Counted from the first letter of the stretch, positions 8,508 to 17,836 are shown. The stretch is 64,000 bases of DNA from an uncultured Paracoccaceae bacterium (GCA_947489325.1 CANLDA010000001.1:124001-188000); one strand, 5' to 3'. The notes: generated by a model from the letters alone, not told the origin. Numbers and translations: made by a program.

Positions 8508-10070
8508 ATGACAGTCATCAAAACACAGGGGCGGCCGGATAAGGCCGCTCCAGCCATTGAACTTCGCGGTATTTCCAAGGCCTTTGGCCCCGTGCAGGCC
8601 AACAAGGACATTTCAATCGCCGTTCAACCCGGCACCATCCACGGCATCATAGGTGAAAACGGCGCGGGGAAATCCACCTTGATGTCGATCCTTTATGGGT
8701 TTTACAAAGCTGACCGAGGCGAGATTTTCATCCATGGATTACAACGGCAGATTCCTGACAGCCAAGCCGCCATTTCTGCGGGTATTGGCATGGTGTTCCA
8801 GCATTTCAAATTGGTAGAAAATTTCTCGGTTCTGGAAAACGTTATCCTTGGGGCGGAAGACGGCAGCCTCTTGCGTCCATCGCTAAGACGAGCACGCAAA
8901 GAATTGCTTCAGCTGGAAAAAGAATACGGCTTGAATGTCGACCCAGACGCACTCATTGAAAACCTGAGTGTCGGACATCAACAACGTGTCGAGATTCTCA
9001 AGGCGCTGTATCGCAAGGCAGAAATCCTTATTCTGGATGAACCTACGGGGGTTCTGACCCCTACCGAGGCAGATCAACTTTTCCGCATTTTGGATCGACT
9101 GCGCGATGAAGGTAAAACCATTATCCTAATCACGCACAAACTGCGCGAAATCATGGAATACACCGACACCGTCAGTGTTATGCGTCGCGGAGAGATGACC
9201 GCGACAGTAGCGACAGCAGACACAAACCCCGAACATCTGGCCGAATTGATGGTGGGCCGCAAGGTTTTGCTGCGTGTGGACAAGGTTCCAGCAACACCCG
9301 GTGCGACGGTGCTGGATGTGCAAAATCTTAAGGTTGTGGATGACAAAGGTGTCGCCCGCCTGAAGGGCATCGATCTGAATGTCCGCGCAGGTGAAATTCT
9401 TGGCATCGCAGGGGTCGCCGGAAACGGGCAATCCGAATTATTAGAGGTTCTGGGAGGCTATGCCACTGGAACGGGTACCATCACTATGAATGGGACCTCC
9501 CTACCCCTTACCGGCAAAGAGGCAAACGGGCAGGCCCGCCGCGCGACTGGGATTGCCCATGTTCCCGAAGACCGCCAACACGAAGGTCTGATCATGAATT
9601 TCTCAGCTTGGGAAAATACCGTGTTTGGCTATCACCATGACCCTGTCTTTCAATCTGGTGCCTTGATGAACAATGTCGCCATTTTGGCAGAAGCAGGTGA
9701 TAAGATGGAGCGTTTTGACGTACGTCCCCCAAACCCGCGCCTTGCAGCCAAGAACTTTTCAGGTGGCAATCAGCAAAAAATCGTTCTGGCCCGAGAAATC
9801 GAACGCAACCCGGACCTTTTGCTCATTGGCCAACCCACCCGCGGGGTGGATATTGGCGCCATTGAATTCATTCATCAGCAAATCGTATCCCTGCGCGATC
9901 AGGGCAAGGCCATTTTGCTGGTCAGTGTCGAACTTGAGGAGATACTTTCCTTAGCTGACCGTGTGGCGGTGATGTTTGACGGGCAAATCATGGGCGAACG
10001 CCAGACCGCAGAAACCGACGAAAAAGAGTTAGGACTGATGATGGCTGGTGTATCAGGAGAGGCCGCATAA
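8508..10070 (+). CDS. ABC transporter ATP-binding protein, tandem NBDs (nucleoside-type)
   Basis: A 520-residue double ATPase of the RbsA/YufO type. NBD1 has Walker A GENGAGKST, signature SVGHQQRVE and Walker B ILILDEPTG. NBD2 has a degenerate P-loop (GVAGNGQSE, no lysine) and the signature FSGGNQQKIVLARE. An active/degenerate pair is usual for this group. It energises uptake through the two following permeases. It begins 5 bases after the binding-protein gene and overlaps the first permease by 1 base. Confidence 0.93.
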   Translation: MTVIKTQGRPDKAAPAIELRGISKAFGPVQANKDISIAVQPGTIHGIIGENGAGKSTLMSILYGFYKADRGEIFIHGLQRQIPDSQAAISAGIGMVFQHFKLVENFSVLENVILGAEDGSLLRPSLRRARKELLQLEKEYGLNVDPDALIENLSVGHQQRVEILKALYRKAEILILDEPTGVLTPTEADQLFRILDRLRDEGKTIILITHKLREIMEYTDTVSVMRRGEMTATVATADTNPEHLAELMVGRKVLLRVDKVPATPGATVLDVQNLKVVDDKGVARLKGIDLNVRAGEILGIAGVAGNGQSELLEVLGGYATGTGTITMNGTSLPLTGKEANGQARRATGIAHVPEDRQHEGLIMNFSAWENTVFGYHHDPVFQSGALMNNVAILAEAGDKMERFDVRPPNPRLAAKNFSGGNQQKIVLAREIERNPDLLLIGQPTRGVDIGAIEFIHQQIVSLRDQGKAILLVSVELEEILSLADRVAVMFDGQIMGERQTAETDEKELGLMMAGVSGEAA

Positions 10071-11164
10071 TGGAAAAGATGCCGCATTGGGCCGATGTCT
10101 TGCTGATTCCACTCATCAGCCTGCTTCTAGCCGCGCTTTTATCTGCCTTGGTTATTCTCGCCATTGGAGAAAGCCCAGCTGCGGCCTTTAATTTGATGGT
10201 TGAAGGGGCGTTAATGCGCTCTGCCGGATGGGGTTATACGCTCTATTACGCTACAAACTTCATGTTTACGGGGTTGGCCGTCTCGGTCGCCTTTCATGCA
10301 CGTATCTTCAATATTGGTGGTGAAGGTCAGGCGATGTTGGGGGGGCTGGGTGTTGCGCTGGCGTGTTTATACGTCCCTTGGCCGCATTGGTCCTTGGCAT
10401 TGATAGGGGCAAGCGTTGGGGCGGCGTTGTTTGGTGCGCTTTGGGCCTATATCCCCGCGATCCTTCAGGCCAAACGCGGCAGCCATATCGTAATCACCAC
10501 CATCATGTTCAATTTCATTGCGGCAGCAGTGTTGAATTACATTCTGGTCAATATCCTACGTCCGGTGGGGGCCATGGACCCGGCCACCGCAAAATTTCCT
10601 GATGCAACACATTTGCCCACATTCCGAGACATGTTTTCAACAGCTGACACGATCCTGTTTCGCGGCGCACCGGCCAACGTGACGTTTTTTGTCGCGGTCG
10701 CAGCCTGTGTGGTGGTTTGGGTTCTGATTTGGCGCACGCGTCTGGGATATGAAATCCGCAGCTTTGGTGAATCTGAAACGGCGGCAAAATACGCTGGGAT
10801 TTCACCGGTTAAAATCACCGTCATTGCCATGTTGATTTCCGGGGCCTTGGCTGGGTTGATGTCCGTAAACACAACAATGGGCGAGAGTGAGCGTCTGATC
10901 CTGAACTCGACAGAAGGGGCCGGATTCATTGGTATCGCCGTGGCATTGATGGGGCGCAGCCACCCGTTTGGTGTGTTTCTGGCAGCGATACTGTTTGGAT
11001 TTTTGTATCAAGGCGGCGCGGAGCTCGCTCTTTGGACCAGCATCCCGCGGGAATTGATCGTGGTTATTCAGGCACTGGTAATCCTGTTTACCGGGGCCTT
11101 GGACAATATGGTGCGCATGCCGCTGGAAAAACTGTTTCTGGCGTTGCGAAAGGAAGGTGCCTGA
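10070..11164 (+). CDS. ABC transporter permease (nucleoside-type), subunit 1
   Basis: A 364-residue integral membrane protein of the BPD_transp_2 family, with about ten hydrophobic helices. Conserved cytoplasmic stretches include FNIGGEGQAMLGGLG near residue 82 and RTRLGYEIRSFGESETAAKYAGI around residue 222. It pairs with the next permease as in YufP/YufQ-type importers. It overlaps the ATPase gene upstream and the second permease downstream by one base each. Confidence 0.92.
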   Translation: MEKMPHWADVLLIPLISLLLAALLSALVILAIGESPAAAFNLMVEGALMRSAGWGYTLYYATNFMFTGLAVSVAFHARIFNIGGEGQAMLGGLGVALACLYVPWPHWSLALIGASVGAALFGALWAYIPAILQAKRGSHIVITTIMFNFIAAAVLNYILVNILRPVGAMDPATAKFPDATHLPTFRDMFSTADTILFRGAPANVTFFVAVAACVVVWVLIWRTRLGYEIRSFGESETAAKYAGISPVKITVIAMLISGALAGLMSVNTTMGESERLILNSTEGAGFIGIAVALMGRSHPFGVFLAAILFGFLYQGGAELALWTSIPRELIVVIQALVILFTGALDNMVRMPLEKLFLALRKEGA

Positions 11165-12138
11165 TGGATTTCCTGTCGCTTTTTGATCTTTCCGTTCTGG
11201 ACAGCACCGTACGCCTTGCAGTTCCTTTATTGTTGGCATGCCTTGCCGGATTATTTTCCGAACGCGCAGGTATTTTTGACATCGGACTTGAAGGTAAAAT
11301 GCTTGCTGCTGCCTTTTTTTCGGCGGCGGTGGCGCATTTGACCGGATCGGTTTGGCTTGGCCTTTTGGCAGGTATCACCGCATCATTGGCCTTATCCCTA
11401 CTGCATGGGTTGGCCTCGATCACCTTTCGCGGCAATCAACTGATCTCAGGCGTTGCAATCAATTTTCTTGCCGCAGGTATGACAGTTCTAGTTGCCCAGG
11501 ATTGGTTTCACCAAGGCGGTCGCACGCCGTCCCTTATCGGTCAAGGGCGATTTAGCCCGATCGAATTACCCTTGGCGACAACTCTGAAAGACACCCCGGG
11601 TTTCGGTCCAGTTTATCATGATTTGATTTCGGGCCATTCGGTTTTGGTCTATCTAGCGTTGTTGATGGTTCCCGCGACATGGTGGATATTGTACCGCACC
11701 CGATTTGGGTTGCGCCTGCGCGCCGTGGGGGAAAACCCAGCAGCAGTGGATACTGCTGGCGTGTCGGTTGTGGGTCTTAGATATGCCGCAGTGATGATTT
11801 GCGGCGTTCTGTGCGGGATTGCAGGGGCCTATCTGGCAACAGCCCTGCAAGCAGGGTTTGTCAAAGACATGACCGCCGGTCGCGGGTTTATCGCGCTTGC
11901 GGCCCTGATCTTCGCAAAATGGCGCCCTTGGCATGCGTTGTATGCCACGCTGTTATTTGGATACCTTCAGGCCATCTCGCTGCGTCCGGATATCATCGAG
12001 TCGGCCATTGGCTTTACTGTGCAAATTCAATTGCTGGATGCCTTGCCCTATATTCTGACGGTCGTGATTCTTGCTGGTTTCGTCGGCAAAGCGATCCCGC
12101 CGCGCGCTGGTGGCGAACCTTACGTAAAAGAGCGATGA
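11164..12138 (+). CDS. ABC transporter permease (nucleoside-type), subunit 2
   Basis: The second BPD_transp_2 permease, 324 residues from the ATG that overlaps the previous stop (TGATG). The frame is open upstream to 11032, but that would overlap the first permease. Hallmarks are FDIGLEGKMLAAAF near the N-terminus and RTRFGLRLRAVGENPAAVDTAGV near residue 178. It completes the importer formed with the three preceding genes. Confidence 0.92.
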   Translation: MDFLSLFDLSVLDSTVRLAVPLLLACLAGLFSERAGIFDIGLEGKMLAAAFFSAAVAHLTGSVWLGLLAGITASLALSLLHGLASITFRGNQLISGVAINFLAAGMTVLVAQDWFHQGGRTPSLIGQGRFSPIELPLATTLKDTPGFGPVYHDLISGHSVLVYLALLMVPATWWILYRTRFGLRLRAVGENPAAVDTAGVSVVGLRYAAVMICGVLCGIAGAYLATALQAGFVKDMTAGRGFIALAALIFAKWRPWHALYATLLFGYLQAISLRPDIIESAIGFTVQIQLLDALPYILTVVILAGFVGKAIPPRAGGEPYVKER

Positions 12139-12168
12139 TATAAGTCCAGTTTGGTGCCCTTTTTCAGG

Positions 12169-12196
12169 CCTGTCAGGGTTTTATCCCCTTGACAGG
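12169..12196 (+). terminator. Hairpin after the importer operon
   Basis: CCTGTCAGGG and a matching right arm ending in TGACAGG form a stem around a TTTTAT loop between the last permease and the TauE/SafE gene. There is no clear downstream T-run, so termination is only possible. Confidence 0.35.
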
Positions 12197-12231
12197 TTGC
12201 CAAACAATAGGCCCACGCGCTATGTGAAAAC

Positions 12232-13149
12232 ATGCAGATATACCTACCCATAGCCGAAGTTTCCGTGAACGCTTTCCTTCTTCTTGGATTGGGAGGGATG
12301 GTTGGAATCCTGTCTGGAATGTTTGGTGTCGGGGGCGGGTTTCTTATGACGCCGCTTTTGTTCTTTATAGGCATCCCACCCGCCGTAGCGGTTGCAACCG
12401 AAGCCAACCAAATTGTGGCCTCTTCTTTCTCTGGGGTTTTGGCCCATTTCAGGCGAAAGACGGTGGACCTCAGGATGGGCACGGTCCTGCTTATTGGCGG
12501 CTTGACAGGGGCGGCCCTTGGGGTCGTAATCTTTAACTATTTGAAATCCCTTGGTCAGGTCGATCTGCTGGTCAAGTTGTGTTACGTCGTGTTCCTTGGC
12601 ATCATCGGTGGATTGATGTTCATCGAAAGCCTGAATGCGATCCGTAAATCACGCAAGGCAACTGGTCCGGTAAAACGCAAAAACCACAACTGGATTCACG
12701 GCCTACCATTTAAAATGCGTTTCCGTGTATCTGGCTTGTATATCTCTGTCATCCCACCGCTGGTTGTCGGGGTGTTCGTTGGTATTCTTTCGGCCATCAT
12801 GGGCGTTGGTGGCGGGTTCATCATGGTGCCTGCGATGATCTATTTGCTGGGCATGCCCACCAAGGTTGTTGTTGGCACATCGCTTTTCCAGATTATCTTT
12901 GTGACTGCTTTCACCACCCTGTTGCATGCCACCACAAACTATACTGTGGATATGGCACTTGCGGTTTTGCTGTTGGTTGGCGGGGTGATTGGCGCGCAGA
13001 TCGGCACCAAGATCGGCACGTATATGAAGGCCGAACAGCTTCGTATTCTGCTGGCAATGATGGTTCTTGCTGTTTGTCTTAAGTTGGCGTTTGATCTGCT
13101 GATCATGCCATCCGAGCTTTACTCTATTGGCGAAGCGGGAGGGCATTGA
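12232..13149 (+). CDS. TauE/SafE-family membrane permease
   Basis: A 305-residue membrane protein of the TauE/SafE family, usually linked to export or uptake of sulfur-containing anions or organic acids. The internal repeat shows twice: GMFGVGGGFLMTPLLFF near residue 30 and IMGVGGGFIMVPAMIYL near 190. The ion carried cannot be told from sequence. It is followed tightly by the TIGR02186 gene, a coupling typical of alphaproteobacteria, which suggests the two act together. Confidence 0.88.
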   Translation: MQIYLPIAEVSVNAFLLLGLGGMVGILSGMFGVGGGFLMTPLLFFIGIPPAVAVATEANQIVASSFSGVLAHFRRKTVDLRMGTVLLIGGLTGAALGVVIFNYLKSLGQVDLLVKLCYVVFLGIIGGLMFIESLNAIRKSRKATGPVKRKNHNWIHGLPFKMRFRVSGLYISVIPPLVVGVFVGILSAIMGVGGGFIMVPAMIYLLGMPTKVVVGTSLFQIIFVTAFTTLLHATTNYTVDMALAVLLLVGGVIGAQIGTKIGTYMKAEQLRILLAMMVLAVCLKLAFDLLIMPSELYSIGEAGGH

Positions 13150-13151
13150 TC

Positions 13152-13916
13152 ATGCTGCGTTGGCTGACACTTGCCCTATGCCTTGCTGTACCGGTTCAGG
13201 CCGCAGAAGAGGTGGTTCTTGGCCTAAGCCAAGACGAAGTTGCCATCACGGCAACCTTCGATGGATCCGAGATCCTCGTTTTTGGCGCAGTGAAGCGTGA
13301 GGAGCCCATTCCCGCTGATGCGCCACCTTTGCAAGTGGTTGTCGCCATTTCTGGCCCCGGAGAGCCAGTCACAGTGCGCCGCAAAGAAAAGAAATTTGGC
13401 ATTTGGGTGAATGTCGACAGTGTTCTGGTCGACTCGGCCCCCAGTTTTTACGCCGTTGCCACCAGTGGTCCGTTTAATCAGGTCATTACCGACACCGAAG
13501 ATTTGCGATACCGCGTCTCAATCGAACGTGCGATCCGCTCTGTCGGCGCAGCCATGCACATTCAGGGCGCACAGGATTTTGCCGATGCGGTCGTACGTAT
13601 TCGCGAAAACAATGGGCTGTATCAGATCATTGAAAACACTGTCGAAGTGCACGATCAGACATTGTTCAGCACATCCATCGCAATGCCTGCGAACCTGACC
13701 GAAGGCGATTATGCCACACGTATCTTCCTGACCCGTGGCGGCATGGTGGTTTCAGAATATGAAACCATTATTGACGTGCGCAAAGTGGGATTGGAACGTT
13801 GGTTATTCAACTTGTCGCGCCAGCAACCTTTGATGTACGGCCTGCTGTCTTTGGCAATCGCGATCGCCGCTGGGTGGAGCGCCTCTGCAGCCTTCCGTCT
13901 GATGCGTCAGGGCTAA
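13152..13916 (+). CDS. TIGR02186 family protein, exported with C-terminal anchor
   Basis: A 254-residue protein of the alphaproteobacterial family TIGR02186, function unknown. It has a signal peptide (MLRWLTLALCLAVPVQA) and a single C-terminal membrane helix (YGLLSLAIAIAAGWSASAAF), so the bulk faces the periplasm. The ATG at 13152 has GGAGGG 8 bases upstream; a TTG at 13146 is the alternative. It forms a pair with the TauE/SafE permease and may be its periplasmic accessory. It ends immediately beside the convergent SDR gene. Confidence 0.8.
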   Translation: MLRWLTLALCLAVPVQAAEEVVLGLSQDEVAITATFDGSEILVFGAVKREEPIPADAPPLQVVVAISGPGEPVTVRRKEKKFGIWVNVDSVLVDSAPSFYAVATSGPFNQVITDTEDLRYRVSIERAIRSVGAAMHIQGAQDFADAVVRIRENNGLYQIIENTVEVHDQTLFSTSIAMPANLTEGDYATRIFLTRGGMVVSEYETIIDVRKVGLERWLFNLSRQQPLMYGLLSLAIAIAAGWSASAAFRLMRQG

Positions 13917-14651
13917 TCAACCACGCCCAATATAGGGCATCTGTGTTGCCATCACCGTCATGAATTGCACGTTTGCCTCAAGCGGCAACTCTGCCATATG
14001 CAAAACAGAGCGCGCAGCATCTGCCACATCCATAGTGGGCATTACGGGCGCTTTTGGATCGACCTCTTGTGCCCGTAAAATGAGGTCTTGGACCAGCTCG
14101 CTGCGCGCATTGCCGATGTCGATTTGCCCGCAGGCGATATTCAGATCGCGGCCATCCAATGACAACGATCGCGTCATGCCCGTAATCGCATGTTTTGATG
14201 TGGTATAGCACAGCGAATTGGAGCGCGGTGTATGGGCCGAGATTGATCCGTTGTTGATGATACGTCCCCCTTGTGGCGACTGCGAACGCATTTGCGCAAA
14301 TGCCAGTCGCGCGCAAATGAACATGCCCCGCAGGTTCACGTTCATCACCGCATCAAATGCCTCTACCGAGATGTCATCAATTGTCGCAGAAGGTCCAAAC
14401 ACACCTGCGTTGTTGAACAAGACGTCTAAACGCCCTGCCTGTTTGGCAAACCTATCAAATACCTGCGCCATGTGCTCGGGGTTGGTCACGTCTCCGGGCA
14501 AAGCGATTGCATGATCAAACTGCGTGACCATCTCTTCCAGACGATCCTGCCTGCGCGCAATCAAACCAACCTGCCAACCTGCATTCAGGAAAGCCTCGGC
14601 CGTGGCGCGCCCAATTCCAGAACTCGCCCCAGTGATGATTGCCGTTTTCAT
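13917..14651 (-). CDS. Short-chain dehydrogenase/reductase (SDR)
   Basis: A classical SDR of 244 residues. It has the NAD(P)-binding TGASSGIGRA at the N-terminus, NNAG in LFNNAGVFG, the catalytic serine region NNGSISAH and YTTSK (YxxxK). The substrate is not predictable. It overlaps the helicase gene upstream by 4 bases and so may share its transcript. There is no gap to the convergent TIGR02186 gene. Confidence 0.9.
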   Translation of the reverse strand: MKTAIITGASSGIGRATAEAFLNAGWQVGLIARRQDRLEEMVTQFDHAIALPGDVTNPEHMAQVFDRFAKQAGRLDVLFNNAGVFGPSATIDDISVEAFDAVMNVNLRGMFICARLAFAQMRSQSPQGGRIINNGSISAHTPRSNSLCYTTSKHAITGMTRSLSLDGRDLNIACGQIDIGNARSELVQDLILRAQEVDPKAPVMPTMDVADAARSVLHMAELPLEANVQFMTVMATQMPYIGRG

Positions 14652-16174
14652 TCTTCCAACCCCTCCAGCTTCAGCGGTGCTGCAACCACTCGCAGGTCAT
14701 CAGTGCGCAATGAGTCTGTTGGTTTTGACAGGCGGTTGCGCACAACCCAGATCAGGCGTTCCTGTGCCCGTGTAATCGCGACATAGGCCAGCCGCTTCCA
14801 CAAAGGCAGGCCCGCCTCGCTGCGCCCCATACGGGCAGCGGCATAAAGATCAGGCGCAAAGACCTGCACCGTCTCCCACTGCGATCCCTGTGCTTTGTGG
14901 ATGGTCACAGCCGCGCCATGTAAAAAGGTCGCCCCCATACGTGCGGCATAGGGAATAAATGGCTCTTCCTCGTCGGGCATTTCGATTTTCACGATGCTGG
15001 CGGCGCTAACTTGCGGATCCTCTGCCCCCATTACATGAAGTCGCGAAAAGCCGGGTTTGCGACCAGGCCCAAGATAAATCACCTGCGCGCCTTTGATCAG
15101 GCCGCGCGCCTCGAGGTCCAGACGTTTTTTGCGATGCTTAAGGGGCAGTTCAAGCCCATCACAAATTAGGGGTTCGCCTTCCAAAAGCGCATCTTCTGGC
15201 GCGTCATACACCCGGCGAAAGGCATTGATCAGACGAATGCGCGTTGCGTTGCGCCACACCAACACGGGGCTGCGTGCCATCAGGTCCACCTCGACCCGCT
15301 GCCCCCACACCACGCGTTCATCTGCACGCGCTTTATCTTCGACCATACGCTCGAAATCCTCAAACGTTAGGTGCGGATCAGCGAGCGCATGCGCCAGATC
15401 AAGAATGGGGTTATCTGCCTCTTGGCGGTGAATACGGTCCAGTGTGAGTTTGGATTTCTCAGGCAACCCTTCAAACACCATCGACCCGGATTGATTGACT
15501 GGTGCAAGTTGCGCCGGATCTCCAAACAAAACGAGCGTTGGAAAAATCTCTTTTAGGTCCTCAAACTGTCGATCATCCAGCATGGATGCTTCATCAACAA
15601 ACCCAATATCCAAGGGTTCGTCCCGCCGCTTCCATCCAGTAATAAAATCTGACCCGCGCAAACCCGCCGCAGCCAAAGCCCCCGGAATGGATTTGTGTAT
15701 CTGGTAAAAGGCATGGGCGCGGTCTAAGGCCTCATCAGTCAAGCCTTCCATCTCAGGGCGTTCCCCCTCACCGGCCAGCCACTGGGCGATCCGTTCATAT
15801 TCCGGGTCATACACAGGGGTATAGATGATGCGATGAATGGTTGTGGCCGGTACACCACGCATTCGCAATACGCTGGCAGCCTTGTTGGTTGGTGCCAAAA
15901 TTGCAAGGGTACGACGGTCTTTACTTTTCTTGCCTTCATAATCGCCCGAAACGATTGAAACGCCTGCACTATCTAACGCTTTGACCAACTCTCCTAATAG
16001 CATGGTTTTCCCAGAACCTGCCTTGCCGATAACTGCCGCGACAGCCGCTTTACCATCATAAGGTGGCGTCAGTAGACCATCATCCATATTGACACCCGCC
16101 CCGCGCAATAGCGTGGCAATATTATCGAAGGCTTCGGCCTGATCGTGAGAGAATGTCAGCGTATTTTGTGTCAT
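14648..16174 (-). CDS. RecD-like ATP-dependent DNA helicase
   Basis: A 508-residue superfamily 1 helicase of the RecD/TraA-like group. Walker A is GKAGSGKTMLLGEL near residue 51, the DEAD-equivalent is GFVDEASMLD, and the C-terminal UvrD-like motif is VTIHKAQGSQWETV. It is shorter than RecD of RecBCD and has no recB or recC neighbour, so it is best viewed as a stand-alone RecD-like helicase. It shares a 4-base overlap with the SDR gene. Confidence 0.88.
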   Translation of the reverse strand: MTQNTLTFSHDQAEAFDNIATLLRGAGVNMDDGLLTPPYDGKAAVAAVIGKAGSGKTMLLGELVKALDSAGVSIVSGDYEGKKSKDRRTLAILAPTNKAASVLRMRGVPATTIHRIIYTPVYDPEYERIAQWLAGEGERPEMEGLTDEALDRAHAFYQIHKSIPGALAAAGLRGSDFITGWKRRDEPLDIGFVDEASMLDDRQFEDLKEIFPTLVLFGDPAQLAPVNQSGSMVFEGLPEKSKLTLDRIHRQEADNPILDLAHALADPHLTFEDFERMVEDKARADERVVWGQRVEVDLMARSPVLVWRNATRIRLINAFRRVYDAPEDALLEGEPLICDGLELPLKHRKKRLDLEARGLIKGAQVIYLGPGRKPGFSRLHVMGAEDPQVSAASIVKIEMPDEEEPFIPYAARMGATFLHGAAVTIHKAQGSQWETVQVFAPDLYAAARMGRSEAGLPLWKRLAYVAITRAQERLIWVVRNRLSKPTDSLRTDDLRVVAAPLKLEGLEE

Positions 16175-16217
16175 GGCGGGACCCTACAGGGGCGCCATGA
16201 CAAGTACCAGATGGGTT

Positions 16218-16856
16218 TTAGGCAGAACGCGCCAAGGCCAATTGCGGTGCCTGCCCGAAAGCGCGTTCAAACCAATGACGAGACAACTCTGGTGAAATAC
16301 CTGCGCGGCGGGCCACCGCAGAACCCGCCTCTTGCGAATAACTCCATAAGCCAACGCTGATCTTTTCACGGCCTTCCCCACTGGCCCCCAAAATTTCCGG
16401 AGAGGAGCCGATCATCCGATAGATTCGCACCATACGCGCATCAAATACGCCAACGTAATGTTCAACACCAAACCCTTTCATCACTTCACCACCGGCCAGC
16501 ATCAAGGCTGCCGCCGTGCGTGGATCTGCATCCCGGCTAAGGCAAAAGCGGGTGCATTCCCAGATGATGGGGCTTTGGATTTTCACGCCATCGGTCAGAT
16601 CAAGGAAGTGATCATTCACCATGCAATCCCCAGTGGTTGGCAACAGGCGCATAGACCCACCATGGGTGCCGTCTGATTTTTCCCAAATCACATAAAGCGG
16701 ATTGATCGCATCGTATTCATCGCGTTCTTCGCCGTTTTCATCAACGCTCACCTCCCAATTCAGACGCGTCTTGAACTGGTCTGCCCGGTCCAGAAACATG
16801 CTGCGTGCGAGTTTGGGAAAATTATGTAAATCGTTGGCGTAAATATAACGGATCAT
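16218..16856 (-). CDS. luxI: Acyl-homoserine lactone synthase (LuxI family)
   Basis: A 212-residue LuxI-type autoinducer synthase, which joins an acyl chain to S-adenosylmethionine. The invariant residues can be matched: Arg24, Phe28 and Trp34 in the N-terminal pocket, Asp46 and Asp49, Arg70 (GSMRLLPTTG), Phe84, and Glu100/Arg103 (WECTRF). GGAAGGGG precedes the ATG. It lies downstream of luxR on the same strand, about 85 bases away. The acyl chain length cannot be judged from sequence. Confidence 0.95.
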   Translation of the reverse strand: MIRYIYANDLHNFPKLARSMFLDRADQFKTRLNWEVSVDENGEERDEYDAINPLYVIWEKSDGTHGGSMRLLPTTGDCMVNDHFLDLTDGVKIQSPIIWECTRFCLSRDADPRTAAALMLAGGEVMKGFGVEHYVGVFDARMVRIYRMIGSSPEILGASGEGREKISVGLWSYSQEAGSAVARRAGISPELSRHWFERAFGQAPQLALARSA

Positions 16857-16903
16857 GCTGTGCCCCTTCCAATTTCGATGGAATGAGAGCTAGCGAAGCA
16901 AAA

Positions 16904-16938
16904 TTAACCGCCCCCGACCGTCACGTCCGAGGCGTTAA
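16904..16938 (-). terminator. Hairpin between luxR and luxI
   Basis: TTAACCGCC (16904-16912) can pair with GGCGTTAA (16931-16938), with one bulge and an inner C/G pairing. On the minus strand the stem is followed by TTTTG. It could terminate or attenuate the luxR transcript before luxI. It also contains TTAACC half-sites that could belong to a promoter. Confidence 0.35.
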
Positions 16939-16941
16939 CCT

Positions 16942-17661
16942 TTAGACTACGATCAGACCGCGACTCATCGCACGCGCAACTGCATGCGTGGTGTTAAGTG
17001 CCCCCAATTTGAACCGCGCAGATTCGATATAAACCCGCAATGTGTGTTCCGAAATTGACAGCGTGTCCGCCACTTGCGCCCGGCTGTAGCCAACTGCCAA
17101 TAAGGTCATAGCGTCGACTTCACGTGGTGAGAGCGCGCGGGATTGTTCGGGGCTTCTGTTGGGTTCGAATTCCAACGCCTTGTTGTTGAATTCATGCGCG
17201 ATCAGGATCAAATCACGACGGTGCTTCTCGGTAAATTCCGCCCATGTGTCGTCGTCGCAATTGTGGCTGACCGTGAACAAGGCGAACTGTCCGTTTGGGC
17301 CGCGAATGGGCACCGAAAATCCTTGGTTGCCGACACCATGTTCGATGGCTTCTTTCTGAAAGGTACGGGCGGCTTTGCTCGACCAATCCAAACGTTTCCA
17401 ATCCACAGGGTGAAACCGCTGATAGCACCCCACGATAACCGGATCGACCCTCAGGTAATCCTGAGACACATAATTCTCTACCCACTCGGGTGAGTATGTC
17501 CCGCATCCATATTGATCACCATCGGCATTCACCCAATGATAGACCATGTGATCGGCACCAAAGAGATCCCGCAGGTTCTCAATAGCTGCCTGAAGCGCGT
17601 CAAGCTCTTGCGCGCTCGCCAACTCCTCCAATATCGATTCCTGTCGCTGCTTCATCCCCAT
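16942..17661 (-). CDS. luxR: LuxR-type quorum-sensing transcription regulator
   Basis: A 239-residue LuxR protein with an N-terminal autoinducer-binding domain (about 20-165) and a C-terminal GerE-type helix-turn-helix (about 173-239). The pocket residues are recognisable: Trp60 and Tyr64 in SPEWVENYV, Asp73-Pro74 in RVDPV, and Trp88. The HTH reads LSPREVDAMTLLAVGYSRAQ then SISEHTLRVYIESARFKLG. It should respond to the product of the adjacent luxI. Its first 62 bases overlap the preceding small ORF. The ribosome site is weak, which fits translational coupling to that ORF. Confidence 0.94.
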   Translation of the reverse strand: MGMKQRQESILEELASAQELDALQAAIENLRDLFGADHMVYHWVNADGDQYGCGTYSPEWVENYVSQDYLRVDPVIVGCYQRFHPVDWKRLDWSSKAARTFQKEAIEHGVGNQGFSVPIRGPNGQFALFTVSHNCDDDTWAEFTEKHRRDLILIAHEFNNKALEFEPNRSPEQSRALSPREVDAMTLLAVGYSRAQVADTLSISEHTLRVYIESARFKLGALNTTHAVARAMSRGLIVV

Positions 17662-17815
17662 GAGCTTGCGCGCCTACCTTTTCAGCTTTCGACGCAATTT
17701 CAGTCGCGGCGATCAGCTGTGTGTCGTCCAGCTGTTCGGCCAACGCGTCCAACCCATTTGCATTAGCGAAGGTTTTCAGGTCTGCGAGAACGTCGAGTAT
17801 CCAGTCGTATTTCAT
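17600..17815 (-). CDS. Small conserved-looking ORF overlapping luxR
   Basis: A 71-residue acidic, helical protein starting MKYDWILDVLADLKTFANAN and continuing to a segment with LAEQLDDTQLIAATEIASKAE. GAGAGTG lies before the ATG at 17815; a GTG at 17821 would add two residues. I recall similar short proteins upstream of luxR in other roseobacters, but the function is unknown to me. The 3' end overlaps luxR by 62 bases in another frame, so translation of the two may be coupled. It has no cysteine pairs, signal peptide or membrane segment. Confidence 0.65.
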   Translation of the reverse strand: MKYDWILDVLADLKTFANANGLDALAEQLDDTQLIAATEIASKAEKVGAQAHGDEAATGIDIGGVGERARA

Positions 17816-17836
17816 ATTCACTCTCGTTTTCAGTAG

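Noticed and set aside
16142-16217. A missing small gene between the helicase and luxI
   Set aside because: The gap from 16175 to 16217 is only 43 bases and holds no start with a ribosome site.
16857-16941. A classical lux box before luxI
   Set aside because: I looked for a CTGTC-type 20-bp dyad in the luxR-luxI gap and found none; only the TTAACC hairpin is present.
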